A DNA stretch of 54,437 bases from Desulfovibrio sp. UIB00 (GTDB lineage: Bacteria > Desulfobacterota > Desulfovibrionia > Desulfovibrionales > Desulfovibrionaceae), in the NCBI RefSeq assembly GCF_022508225.1, contig NZ_JAETXJ010000013.1:1-54437 (forward strand). Reading direction: 5' to 3'. This document shows positions 35,647-43,465 of the stretch, piece by piece. The position numbers and the translations under genes were made by a program. Under the pieces are notes generated by a model that saw only the letters and a list, made by a program, of their open reading frames with translations, searched no databases and had not been told where the DNA came from. Position 1 is the stretch's first letter; every line of letters starts with the position of its first letter.

Positions 35647-36611
35647 TTATGGAAAACTCCCGTCACGGGCAGCCCCGGGCGTAATTGCGCGCAAGACTCA
35701 AGAGGAACCGCTTCAACCATAAAGGCCAGCTTGCCCGATTCGTTACGCGAATAAAGCACCGGCGGCCTGTAGGCAGCCTCGGAAGAAACAAAATTTACGC
35801 GAGCGGGGATGCCTTTGCCGCAACCTTCGCATTGCAGCAGAATTTCCGGTTCTGCGGACGTCCAGCCAATCTGGGTCGGGGAAAGAAAAAAACGGGCCTT
35901 GATGTTCCCCGGCGGCAGCAGTTCCACGACAGCCTGCCCACTCGCTATGGTTTCTCCCGGCCGGTAGATGATATCGTTTACCACGGCATCGGCAGGCGCT
36001 ATCGCTTGTCGCAGAGCCAGATTCGCCTCTGCCTCGCGCACAGCGGCCTGACGGAATTGCAGCATCTTTTGCGCGGCTTCAATTTCGCCTTCGCGCCCGA
36101 TACTCAGCTGGGCCAATCGCAGACGGCTTTCGCTGGCGCGGATTTTTGCCCTCGTGGCCGATTCCTCTGACCGCAGGCGCTCTACTTCATCCATTGACGC
36201 AGCACCGCTGTGGCTGAGATTCAATTTACGGCGATACGACGCTGCGGTGTAGGCAAGCTGGGCCTTAAGCTCTGCAATGCCAGACTGCAAGGCTTCTATT
36301 TCATCATTCCGTTCCGCAGAAAGTAGGTTGGATACTTCCGCCTTTGCGGCCTCAAGCTCGGATCTGGCCTTGTCCAGAGCCGCTTTTTCCCTGTTGCTGT
36401 CGAGGGTAAAAAGGACTTCTCCCGCCTTCACATGGCTGCCGCGCGAAACAGAGAGGGTTTCAACAATACCGCTTGCAGGCAGAGAAACTCTGACAAAATC
36501 ACCTTCAACATAGCCCTGAACGTCAGTATCTGACCGCCCGTAGCAGCCGGTAAGGAGGCTCGCTATGACAGCAGAAGCAAGAACCGCGCACTTCATTGAA
36601 TTCTCCGCCAT
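35643..36611 (-). CDS. HlyD-type periplasmic adaptor lipoprotein
   Basis: This 322-residue membrane-fusion protein has a lipoprotein signal (ASAVIASLLTGC) and a biotinyl-lipoyl-like segment (SLPASGIVETLSVSRGSHV). A long coiled-coil hairpin covers about residues 70-180 and is rich in Ala, Glu, Arg and Leu. A beta-barrel end follows. It resembles YbhG/YhiI and would link the ABC-2 exporter to an outer-membrane channel; no channel gene is in the window. Two starts are possible: 36611 (MAENSMKC) and 36596 (MKCAVLAS). The second has GGAGAA at good spacing and lies outside the 36611-36665 hairpin, so I slightly prefer it. Confidence 0.85.
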   Translation of the reverse strand: MAENSMKCAVLASAVIASLLTGCYGRSDTDVQGYVEGDFVRVSLPASGIVETLSVSRGSHVKAGEVLFTLDSNREKAALDKARSELEAAKAEVSNLLSAERNDEIEALQSGIAELKAQLAYTAASYRRKLNLSHSGAASMDEVERLRSEESATRAKIRASESRLRLAQLSIGREGEIEAAQKMLQFRQAAVREAEANLALRQAIAPADAVVNDIIYRPGETIASGQAVVELLPPGNIKARFFLSPTQIGWTSAEPEILLQCEGCGKGIPARVNFVSSEAAYRPPVLYSRNESGKLAFMVEAVPLESCAQLRPGLPVTGVFHK

Positions 36612-36665
36612 GAAGTGCGCTTTCTCTGCTGCGCGGATACCACGTTACAGAGAAAGCACACTTCA
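36611..36665. repeat. 18-bp inverted repeat between the receptor and exporter genes
   Basis: TGAAGTGCGCTTTCTCTG (36611-36628) pairs with CAGAGAAAGCACACTTCA (36648-36665) with one mismatch, around a 19-base loop. It fills nearly all of the 66-base gap between the TonB receptor stop and the exporter adaptor gene. In the minus-strand transcript it would form a strong hairpin with no T-run after it. An mRNA-processing or attenuation element that sets receptor versus exporter levels is the simplest reading. Confidence 0.6.
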
Positions 36666-36677
36666 ATGAGACCTCGG

Positions 36678-38951
36678 CTAAAATTTCAGCGTAAAATCAA
36701 CACCGAACATCATTGGGTCAATAAGAGTCACCAAGGTGTTCTGGTCGTATGACGGGTTCATGGCGTTCACATAGAACTGCGAGGCCGTAGCCGCCTGATT
36801 CAGCAGGTTGCGGCCCCAGAGGTTCACCTCGTACTTATCGTTCTTGACGCCGAGATTCAGGTCAAACGTACCATATCCGGCCTGCTCAAGCCTGTTTTCA
36901 ATGTCGTAGTAGTAATTTGAACGATAGCGGAAGGTCAGATCAATACCCGCCACAAGCTTGTCCCAGGGCAATTCGTACTCATAACCGACCGTGCTCCGCC
37001 CAGTAAACTTGGAGTGATACTGCTGCTGATTACCGCTGGCGTTGATGGTGCGGCCGCCAGCCGTTGCAGGGGCATTCTTAAAGTCCACATAGGTCGCGTC
37101 CGCATAGCCCACGCCAACGCTTGCATGGATACCGTTGTCAAACTTGCCGGCAAGGTCTGCCTCAAAGCCATAGGAACGGCTCTGTGGTGCATTGATAATG
37201 GGAGTCATGTTTGTGGAGGAATCATATGCCAACACCTGCTGGTCTCTCCAGTCAATGTAGAAGAGCGCGGTGTTCAGGGTAATGCGGCCATCGTAAAAGG
37301 AATTTTTCATTCCCAGTTCGTAGTTTACGGTGGTTTCTTCGTCGTATTTGAAGGCGGGCTTGTCGTAGAAAAGAGACGTATTAAAGCCGCCAGCCTTATA
37401 GCCGGTACTTACGCTGAAATAAACGTTATTGAATTCATCAAAGCTGTATTTGATGCCGCCGCGCGGCATCCAGTACAATTTATCCCACTCCCCATCGTAA
37501 TTCTTGATCATGGTCTTGCCAGGAATTCTCCAGTATTCATCAAGATACGCATCACCAAGGTTTGATGAGGTGTTAAATTCATATTCCTTTTTGTCATACC
37601 CCACACGGACGCCGCCAAAAACCTGCCAATACTGATTAAAATCATAAGAGGCATTGCCAAAGGCGGCAACAGACCATGCATTTTGCTGACCACGCAAATC
37701 AATGCTGCCGTGATCGCCAGACAAGGTACTCGGCACCCAGGGCGAGCCCTTGTCCCAGCCATTAGTCTGACTGTTCAGACGGTCGGCGCGGTTAAAGTCC
37801 CCATAAACACCAGCAACATACTTGAAAGCTTCATTTTCCGGCGAGGCCAGGCGTAGTTCTTGCGATATCTGCCCAAAACTTTCGCTGAAAGTGCCGTATT
37901 TCTTGAATTGAAAGTTGGTAAAGCCCATCATCGTGTTATGCTGCGCATTAATTATGTCAAAGTAGCCTTTTGGACCGTAGGCCTGCTTGTAGTCCATGGC
38001 TGTGCTGCGATAGCCGGTGAGCGAAGTCAGCTTGTAGCCGCTGTCAAAATCATGATTGACTTCAAGCTTGGCGCCGCCAGAAGAGATATCGCCACCGGAA
38101 GAACCGTCCCAGTTGAAGGTTTTGTTTCCGTCATCATAATCCGTCTTGCTCATCCTGGCGGAGTCGTTGCGATACTGCTTCTGGATATCAGAGCTGAAAT
38201 CGACGCTTGTATTTTCGCCAAGCATCATAAACCAGCTCAAACGGCCCTGATAATTATTTTGCTTGCCGAGGTTGCCCCCTTCGTAATTTTCCCAGACATG
38301 CCCGGTCTGATTGTATCCAAAGGCCACACGCACTGCGGCCTTACCGTCCCACAAGGGCATATTGGACATCACTTCTGTGCGATAATGCTCATAATTGCCA
38401 GCGCCAATGGTTATGTACCCCTCTTGCTTGCTCGGGTCGGCCTTCTTGGATGTGACATTGATTGCGCCGCCAAGAGTATTGCGTCCATAGAGCGTACCTT
38501 GCGGGCCACGTAATACTTCTACTTGCTCCACATCAAGCAGGTTGTTCAAATAACCGTGCGTTAGCGTAAGCGGCACACCGTCAACAAATACACCCACCGA
38601 GGGATCCGTTTCAATTTCCGCAGACCCCACGCCGCGTATGCTAAAAAATGGAGACAGAGAACCACCGACCTGTCCGGTTGAAAATGTTGCGTTGGGGGTA
38701 GCCGCGATTACATCTTCAAGCCTGGTCATATGCGATGCTTTCAGATCTTGGGGTGATACAACCTCCATGCTGATGGGCACGGCGTTTTCCGCCTCCGAGC
38801 GCTTTTGCGCTGTAACATGCACCACATCAAGGGCCCTTTTTTCTTCAGTACTTTGCCCTGCTGCATCATCCGCTAGTGCAGGCCCTGCCAGACCGCACAA
38901 GCCCATAACCATCAACCCCGCCACCAAGGAAACCTTTCTTCTTCGCGTCAT
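36678..38951 (-). CDS. TonB-dependent ferri-siderophore receptor (FyuA-like)
   Basis: This 757-residue outer-membrane receptor has a Sec signal peptide (cleavage near GPALADDAA), a TonB-box region (LDVVHVTAQKR) and a plug domain (GGSLSPFFSIRGVG, VEVLRGPQGTLYGRNTLGG). A 22-strand type barrel ends in aromatic Phe (VDFTLKF), as required for insertion. Position next to tonB-exbBD and the biosynthetic genes makes it the receptor for the product of this locus; FyuA/FptA-type function is inferred. The start MTRRRKVSLV at 38951 follows a GAGGAGAA ribosome-binding site and is preferred over the upstream ATG at 38984. Confidence 0.9.
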   Translation of the reverse strand: MTRRRKVSLVAGLMVMGLCGLAGPALADDAAGQSTEEKRALDVVHVTAQKRSEAENAVPISMEVVSPQDLKASHMTRLEDVIAATPNATFSTGQVGGSLSPFFSIRGVGSAEIETDPSVGVFVDGVPLTLTHGYLNNLLDVEQVEVLRGPQGTLYGRNTLGGAINVTSKKADPSKQEGYITIGAGNYEHYRTEVMSNMPLWDGKAAVRVAFGYNQTGHVWENYEGGNLGKQNNYQGRLSWFMMLGENTSVDFSSDIQKQYRNDSARMSKTDYDDGNKTFNWDGSSGGDISSGGAKLEVNHDFDSGYKLTSLTGYRSTAMDYKQAYGPKGYFDIINAQHNTMMGFTNFQFKKYGTFSESFGQISQELRLASPENEAFKYVAGVYGDFNRADRLNSQTNGWDKGSPWVPSTLSGDHGSIDLRGQQNAWSVAAFGNASYDFNQYWQVFGGVRVGYDKKEYEFNTSSNLGDAYLDEYWRIPGKTMIKNYDGEWDKLYWMPRGGIKYSFDEFNNVYFSVSTGYKAGGFNTSLFYDKPAFKYDEETTVNYELGMKNSFYDGRITLNTALFYIDWRDQQVLAYDSSTNMTPIINAPQSRSYGFEADLAGKFDNGIHASVGVGYADATYVDFKNAPATAGGRTINASGNQQQYHSKFTGRSTVGYEYELPWDKLVAGIDLTFRYRSNYYYDIENRLEQAGYGTFDLNLGVKNDKYEVNLWGRNLLNQAATASQFYVNAMNPSYDQNTLVTLIDPMMFGVDFTLKF

Positions 38952-39024
38952 TCCCCAGTTCTCCTCTCGATGCCGAATACACATCGCAGACTGCAGTTAA
39001 GGTTTGTATTATAAATGCAAATTG

Positions 39025-39459
39025 TTACCTTGTTTCGTTTTGAGGTGAAGTAACAAAGGCAATTTTGGAAAGACCGGCCTGCTGAGCCAGCGCAAGAACC
39101 CGGGCGATGTTTGTGTATTGCGTTGATTCATCAGCATGGAGATTGATACGTGCATCGCTGCCATTTCCACGTTCAACACCCTGTAGTTCCGTAAGCAAGC
39201 CATCTTCTGTAACAGGTTTACCATTCATGCTGTACGCGCCAGCGCCTGATATCTCGATAGTTATATCTGAGTTCTGCAACTCATGCTTCTGTGCATTTTC
39301 TTTTGGAAGATTGAGTTTAAAAGCCTGATGAATTACTGGCGCCGTAATAATAAATACGATAAGCAGCACAAGCATTATATCCACAAGAGGAGTAACATTT
39401 ATGTCACTCATAACCTCGCCATCCATTCTTGCGCTCAAGCTCTTTCCGCCGACGTGCAT
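39025..39459 (-). CDS. exbD: ExbD, TonB energiser
   Basis: This 144-residue inner-membrane protein has one N-terminal helix (DIMLVLLIVFIITAP). The essential membrane Asp lies in VTPLVDIML, and a small periplasmic domain follows. With ExbB it forms the proton channel that energises TonB. It is the third gene of tonB-exbB-exbD, 20 bases after exbB, and precedes the receptor by 73 bases. Confidence 0.92.
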   Translation of the reverse strand: MHVGGKSLSARMDGEVMSDINVTPLVDIMLVLLIVFIITAPVIHQAFKLNLPKENAQKHELQNSDITIEISGAGAYSMNGKPVTEDGLLTELQGVERGNGSDARINLHADESTQYTNIARVLALAQQAGLSKIAFVTSPQNETR

Positions 39460-39479
39460 ATACCTTCCCCTTGTTGCGG

Positions 39480-40160
39480 TTACTTGGTAGAGAGTGGCCG
39501 TTGCCCGGTGACAAGATAGGTTTGCAGATCTTGGGCAAACAGTCCCAATTCCTGCAGATTTCTGCGATTGCAGTTTGCTATGGCGTTGTTGCCAAGCACC
39601 GCCGGGATAGCCACAACCAGACCAAAGGCCGTCATGACAAGGGCTTCGCCAATAGGTCCTGCGACCTGGTCAATGCTCATCTGCCCGCCGCCGCTCAGGG
39701 CAATAAGGGTGTGGTAAATACCCCAGACCGTGCCAAACAACCCGACAAAGGGGGCTGTTGCACCTATGGAAGAAAGAAGAACCAGACCATAACTCTGGTA
39801 ATATGAAATTTTATCCAGCACACTGGCCATTGAGCGAATGACCCAGTCCGCATGTGCATTTGGGTTCTGTGTATCCGCCGCAGTAGAACAAAACCCTTGA
39901 GAAGCATATCTCCCTTCAAGTGCTATCTGTTTCCACGGCGAAGCATTGTTGCAAATGTTATCAATAGATTCATCAACCGTATCTTTCATCCAAAAATATT
40001 TTGATCTTGCACGATTCTTTTTAAATTTCTGCTGTCTTAAAACCCCAATTACAATCACTGTCCACGATGCAATTGACATAAGTAAAAGTATTATGGCTAC
40101 TGTATGGGTTACGGCATCGCCATGCCCCCATATACTTATCAAGTTAAATTTGTTTTCCAT
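39480..40160 (-). CDS. exbB: ExbB, TonB energiser (MotA/TolQ family)
   Basis: This 226-residue membrane protein has a first helix near residues 15-40, then a cytoplasmic loop. Two further helices include the conserved block SSIGATAPFVGLFGTVWGI and the last one GEALVMTAFGLVVAIPAV. It forms the proton-conducting pentamer with ExbD. Only 10 bases separate it from tonB. Confidence 0.93.
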   Translation of the reverse strand: MENKFNLISIWGHGDAVTHTVAIILLLMSIASWTVIVIGVLRQQKFKKNRARSKYFWMKDTVDESIDNICNNASPWKQIALEGRYASQGFCSTAADTQNPNAHADWVIRSMASVLDKISYYQSYGLVLLSSIGATAPFVGLFGTVWGIYHTLIALSGGGQMSIDQVAGPIGEALVMTAFGLVVAIPAVLGNNAIANCNRRNLQELGLFAQDLQTYLVTGQRPLSTK

Positions 40161-40170
40161 TAATTTTCTC

Positions 40171-40881
40171 CTAATTAGTCAACGAAAAATCGACCACAAC
40201 ACTATATTCGTGATCTGCGGCCAGCCCGCCGATCTTGTACGGTTCAAAACGCCATACACGCACAGCATTGCTCGCCGCATCATCCAGCCGTGGAAAACCG
40301 CTGGACCGCTTGACGCTGACAGCTCCTGCTGTCCCGTCCGCTTTCACCAGCACGTTGAGGACGACGCGCCCCTCCTCGCCCATGCGGCGGGAAAGCGCAG
40401 GATATGAGGGCTTGACCCTGCGAACCACTGTGGCCGAGTCCCCACCAGATCGTAGTTGAGCGCTTTGCGAAGCCGGGCCCGTGACGGGCGAAGCATTTTC
40501 CGATATCCGACCTTGCGCAGCATCAACTGAAGCAGTTGACGATTTTGGGGGTTGAAGCTTGGGCTTGTATTTGGGCTTGTCTTGCTGCTTGGGCTTTGGT
40601 TTAGGCAGGTTAACGACAGGCTGTGGCTCAGAGTCGATCACCGGTTCAGGCTCAGGAGAAACTTCTGTCTCCGCAACTTGCGGAACAAAGGCTTCTGCTG
40701 CTGAAGATTCTGGAACAACAGCAAACTGAATAGATATTGCAGACTCATGTTGCGTTGATATATCCATACGATCATTTGTAAAAATATATGCAATGCAAAT
40801 AAATACAAACAAATGCAATACACATACTGTTATTATCGCAGGAAAAATATTTCTTTTAAAAGAATATAGCATACTACTCAT
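40171..40881 (-). CDS. tonB: TonB energy-transducing protein of the siderophore system
   Basis: This 236-residue protein has an N-terminal anchor helix (AIITVCVLHLFVFICIAYIF, about 15-34). A Pro/Lys/Glu-rich periplasmic spacer follows (residues 60-115, many KP and EP pairs). The C-terminal TonB domain is about 145-236 (VKPSYPALSRRMGEEGRVVL, YSVVVDFSL). It carries proton-motive energy to the receptor. It is the first gene of the large minus-strand operon, with a leader of about 190 bases from the predicted promoter. The ribosome-binding site at this ATG is weak; a second ATG three codons on is possible. Confidence 0.92.
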   Translation of the reverse strand: MSSMLYSFKRNIFPAIITVCVLHLFVFICIAYIFTNDRMDISTQHESAISIQFAVVPESSAAEAFVPQVAETEVSPEPEPVIDSEPQPVVNLPKPKPKQQDKPKYKPKLQPPKSSTASVDAAQGRISENASPVTGPASQSAQLRSGGDSATVVRRVKPSYPALSRRMGEEGRVVLNVLVKADGTAGAVSVKRSSGFPRLDDAASNAVRVWRFEPYKIGGLAADHEYSVVVDFSLTN

Positions 40882-41078
40882 CTAATTATTACAGGTGAAT
40901 ACAGGTTATTAAAATTAAATAAAAAGAGTTTTAATCAAAATAAATATAATTATTGCGTCATACCATCGGCAAAACTACAGATAGCAAACTGATAAATAAC
41001 AACTTTGATGCCCTGCCCGTCTAAAAATCAGCTAGGCAATCAGTTCAAGTTGTTAAACGAAAGTGAAGATCGATTTCA

Positions 41079-41107
41079 TTCTTAGTGAAATAGAAAATGG
41101 ATGTCAA
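41079..41107 (-). promoter_or_regulatory. Promoter and Fur-like operator of the tonB-siderophore operon
   Basis: On the minus strand TTGACA (41107-41102), 17 bases and TAAGAA (41084-41079) form a good sigma-70 type promoter. Overlapping it, TGACATC-C-ATTTTCT (41106-41092) resembles the 7-1-7 Fur motif. The region matches the hutW promoter at 26 of 33 positions, including an 11-base exact run TATTGACATCC. Confidence 0.65.
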
Positions 41108-41440
41108 TATCATTCATGGAATTATTCATTAAATTGACGAGTAACCTGCGCCAGACAGGGGATATGCTTGATTGGAAATTATGTGCGGGGATGGGGCAGA
41201 AGTGAATCTCTCTGTGCAAAAAGGATTGTTCGCATGGCCAATAAGTCACTAATTGATATAAACCCTATGATGCCCTACTCCTCTTCTTTATTCTGGATTT
41301 TCACGTAAGTCAGAGCTGCTATGGGGTCACAAACCTTCGCGAACAAAAAAAATAACTACAACTAATTAAGTGTGTTGAAATTCTGTATTTCAAATAATTC
41401 CGAACCCCCCTTGGCACCATTTGAACTCAGGAGAGTTCAA

Positions 41441-41549
41441 GAAAGCCCGTTAAGCTGGCGACTTAACGGGCTTTCTACTTTTCAGGCCTCTGTTCAGTTC
41501 AAGAGATTCTGGCTTGCTCTTCTTTCTTGGAGAGGCTTTGCCCCGTCTT
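41441..41549. repeat. Right copy of the ~110-bp direct repeat
   Basis: This is the partner of 1701-1810 in the same orientation. Its hairpin is a perfect 12-bp stem (AAGCCCGTTAAG/CTTAACGGGCTT) with a 7-base loop, and the last bases are T-rich on both strands, so it could terminate transcription in either direction. On the minus strand the bases before the hairpin read MKTGQSLSKKEEQARIS then stop, paralleled in the left copy. It lies 560 bases upstream of tonB and 218 bases from the aspartase stop. Confidence 0.75.
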
Positions 41550-41766
41550 CATTTCAAAAAGTTACCGTGAACATTGATTCCGCAAGGTTAAGCAAAAAAC
41601 AAATCTTGTGGGCGTGCCCAAGCAAACCGACGGTATTTTCGCTGGCTGATTCATCTTCAGCGTAAAAGATTCCGCCTATACGCAGCGCGGCAACGCGCAG
41701 AACTGGGCGGTTTATTTATTGTCCAACGTGGCAGATTGCCCAGCAGCGTTACCGCAAGGTTATATT

Positions 41767-43170
41767 TTACAGGTGCGCGCGGCTTGGGCGGGTCATGCTT
41801 TCGGGCGAAAGCAGTTTCTCAAGTTGTTCCGCAGTCATTACACCTTGCGCAAGCGCCACTTCAGAAACGGATTTGTTGGTATCCAAGGCTTCTTTAGCGA
41901 TTGCCGCCGATTTTTCGTAACCGATAACCGGCACAAGATTGGTCACGATACCGATGGAATTGATTACGAGTTCCAGACAGCGTTCCCTGTTGGCGGTAAT
42001 GCCTTCCACACATTTTTCCCCAAGCGTTCTGCAACCAATGCCCAGACGTTCCACCGCCAGAAAAAGCGTGTGGGCAATTATCGGTTCCATGACATTCAAC
42101 TCAAGTTGCCCCGCCTCTGCGGCCATGGTTACAGTCATATCCTTGCCAATGACGTCAAAGCATATTTGGTTGATCACCTCGGGAATGACGGGATTGACCT
42201 TGCCGGGCATGATGGATGAACCCGGCTGACGGCGCGGCAGATTTATCTCGTTAATGCCCGTACGCGGGCCGGAAGACAGAAGCCGAAGATCATTGCAGAT
42301 TTTTGAAAGCTTGACGGCAAAACGCTTGAGCACTCCCGAAATCTGCACATAGCTGCCTGTGTCCCATGTGGCTTCAATCAAGTTGTCTGACGTCACCACA
42401 TTAAGCCCGATAAGATTGCTGAGATGGTTGCAGACAATGCGCGAATAATCTGAAGGCGCGTTGATGCCGGTGCCGATGGCCGTGGCCCCAAGGTTGATTT
42501 CAAGAAGCAGCTTACGATTTTTTTCAACGCGCAGGATGTCTTCGCCAATGGTAGTTGCATAGGCCGAAAATTCCTGGCCCAGCGTCATGGGCACGGCGTC
42601 CTGCAGCTGGGTGCGGCCCATCTTTACCACATCGGCAAATTCCGCGCCTTTGCGCGCAAAACAGTCCTGAATATACCGCATGTGTTCCATGAGGTTGGTA
42701 AGTTCAGCATACAGAGCCAGCCTGAAGGCTGTTGGATAGGCATCGTTGGTGGATTGGGAACAGTTGACGTGGTTGTTGGGGTGGCAATACTGGTAATCGC
42801 CCTTTTCATGACCCATGATTTCCAGAGCACGATTGGCAATAACCTCATTGGCGTTCATATTGGTAGAGGTACCTGCTCCACCCTGAATGGTGTCGACCGG
42901 AAACTGGTCATGCAGCTTGCCCGCCAGCAGTTCATCGCATGCGGCGCAGATGGCCTTGCTTATGTTTGCAGGCAATGCGCCCAGTTCCGCATTGGCAAGG
43001 GCCGCAGCCTTTTTTACGTAAGCCAATGCCCTTATCAGCGAAGGGCATTGGGAGATTGTGCGACCAGAAATACTAAAATTCTGCACAGCCCGCATGGTTT
43101 GCACGCCGTAATAGGCATTGGCAGGAATTTTCATTTCGCCAAGAAAATCGTGTTCCACACGCGTTTTCAT
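41767..43170 (-). CDS. aspA: Aspartate ammonia-lyase
   Basis: This cytoplasmic enzyme reversibly converts aspartate to fumarate and ammonia, feeding fumarate to anaerobic respiration. The protein is 467 residues from the preferred start MKTRVEHDFLGE, which has TTGGAGC seven bases upstream; the longer ORF begins at 43212. The superfamily signature GSSIMPGKVNPVIPE, with the flexible-loop catalytic Ser, is present. GTSTNMNANEV and NHVNCSQSTND are also intact, and the sequence is aspartase-like rather than class II fumarase-like. It is a metabolic gene with no link to the flanking iron systems and lies outside the repeat-bounded island. Confidence 0.9.
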   Translation of the reverse strand: MKTRVEHDFLGEMKIPANAYYGVQTMRAVQNFSISGRTISQCPSLIRALAYVKKAAALANAELGALPANISKAICAACDELLAGKLHDQFPVDTIQGGAGTSTNMNANEVIANRALEIMGHEKGDYQYCHPNNHVNCSQSTNDAYPTAFRLALYAELTNLMEHMRYIQDCFARKGAEFADVVKMGRTQLQDAVPMTLGQEFSAYATTIGEDILRVEKNRKLLLEINLGATAIGTGINAPSDYSRIVCNHLSNLIGLNVVTSDNLIEATWDTGSYVQISGVLKRFAVKLSKICNDLRLLSSGPRTGINEINLPRRQPGSSIMPGKVNPVIPEVINQICFDVIGKDMTVTMAAEAGQLELNVMEPIIAHTLFLAVERLGIGCRTLGEKCVEGITANRERCLELVINSIGIVTNLVPVIGYEKSAAIAKEALDTNKSVSEVALAQGVMTAEQLEKLLSPESMTRPSRAHL

Positions 43171-43384
43171 TTTTTGCTCCAAGGTTGCGGCCATAAACAG
43201 ATTTCGCCGCACTCCAAAATGGGTTTTGCGCTTTTCCCCATAAATATCCCAAGGGTACTCTGCACGTAGTACAGTCAGTCTGTGTATATCCGAACCCTAG
43301 CTCAGCTCCAAGCAATTTCCCTCACCGCTATTTCATTGTCATCCTTGCGTTACCGCGAATTGTCGAGCTTTTCTCAAGTTGGTA

Positions 43385-43415
43385 TTGACATCCTTTTTCA
43401 ATTTAATTAATTGAA
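43385..43415 (+). promoter_or_regulatory. Promoter and palindromic operator of the haem operon
   Basis: TTGACA (43385-43390), 17 bases and TAATTG (43408-43413) make a plausible promoter. TGACATC-C-TTTTTCA overlaps its -35 in the same way as at the tonB promoter. A 7-bp palindrome TTCAATT/AATTGAA (43397-43415) spans the -10, and a GTTAACAGAATT element follows at 43416-43427. Iron control through a Fur-like protein is likely. Confidence 0.6.
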
Positions 43416-43465
43416 GTTAACAGAATTAGTTAAGACTAACTTTTATTTGCAATCGAGGAACGCAG

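Larger units (their letters stand above)
40882..41766. other. 885-base AT-rich intergenic region: operon leader, promoter and right repeat
   Basis: No convincing gene is present. It holds the AT-rich leader of the tonB operon (40882-41075), the promoter and Fur-like site at 41079-41107, an AT-rich spacer, the right copy of the 110-bp repeat (41441-41549), and 217 bases before the aspartase stop. The last stretch has short open frames on both strands (minus about 41572-41717, ending in a TGA). They match nothing I know and may be the remains of a gene. Confidence 0.6.
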
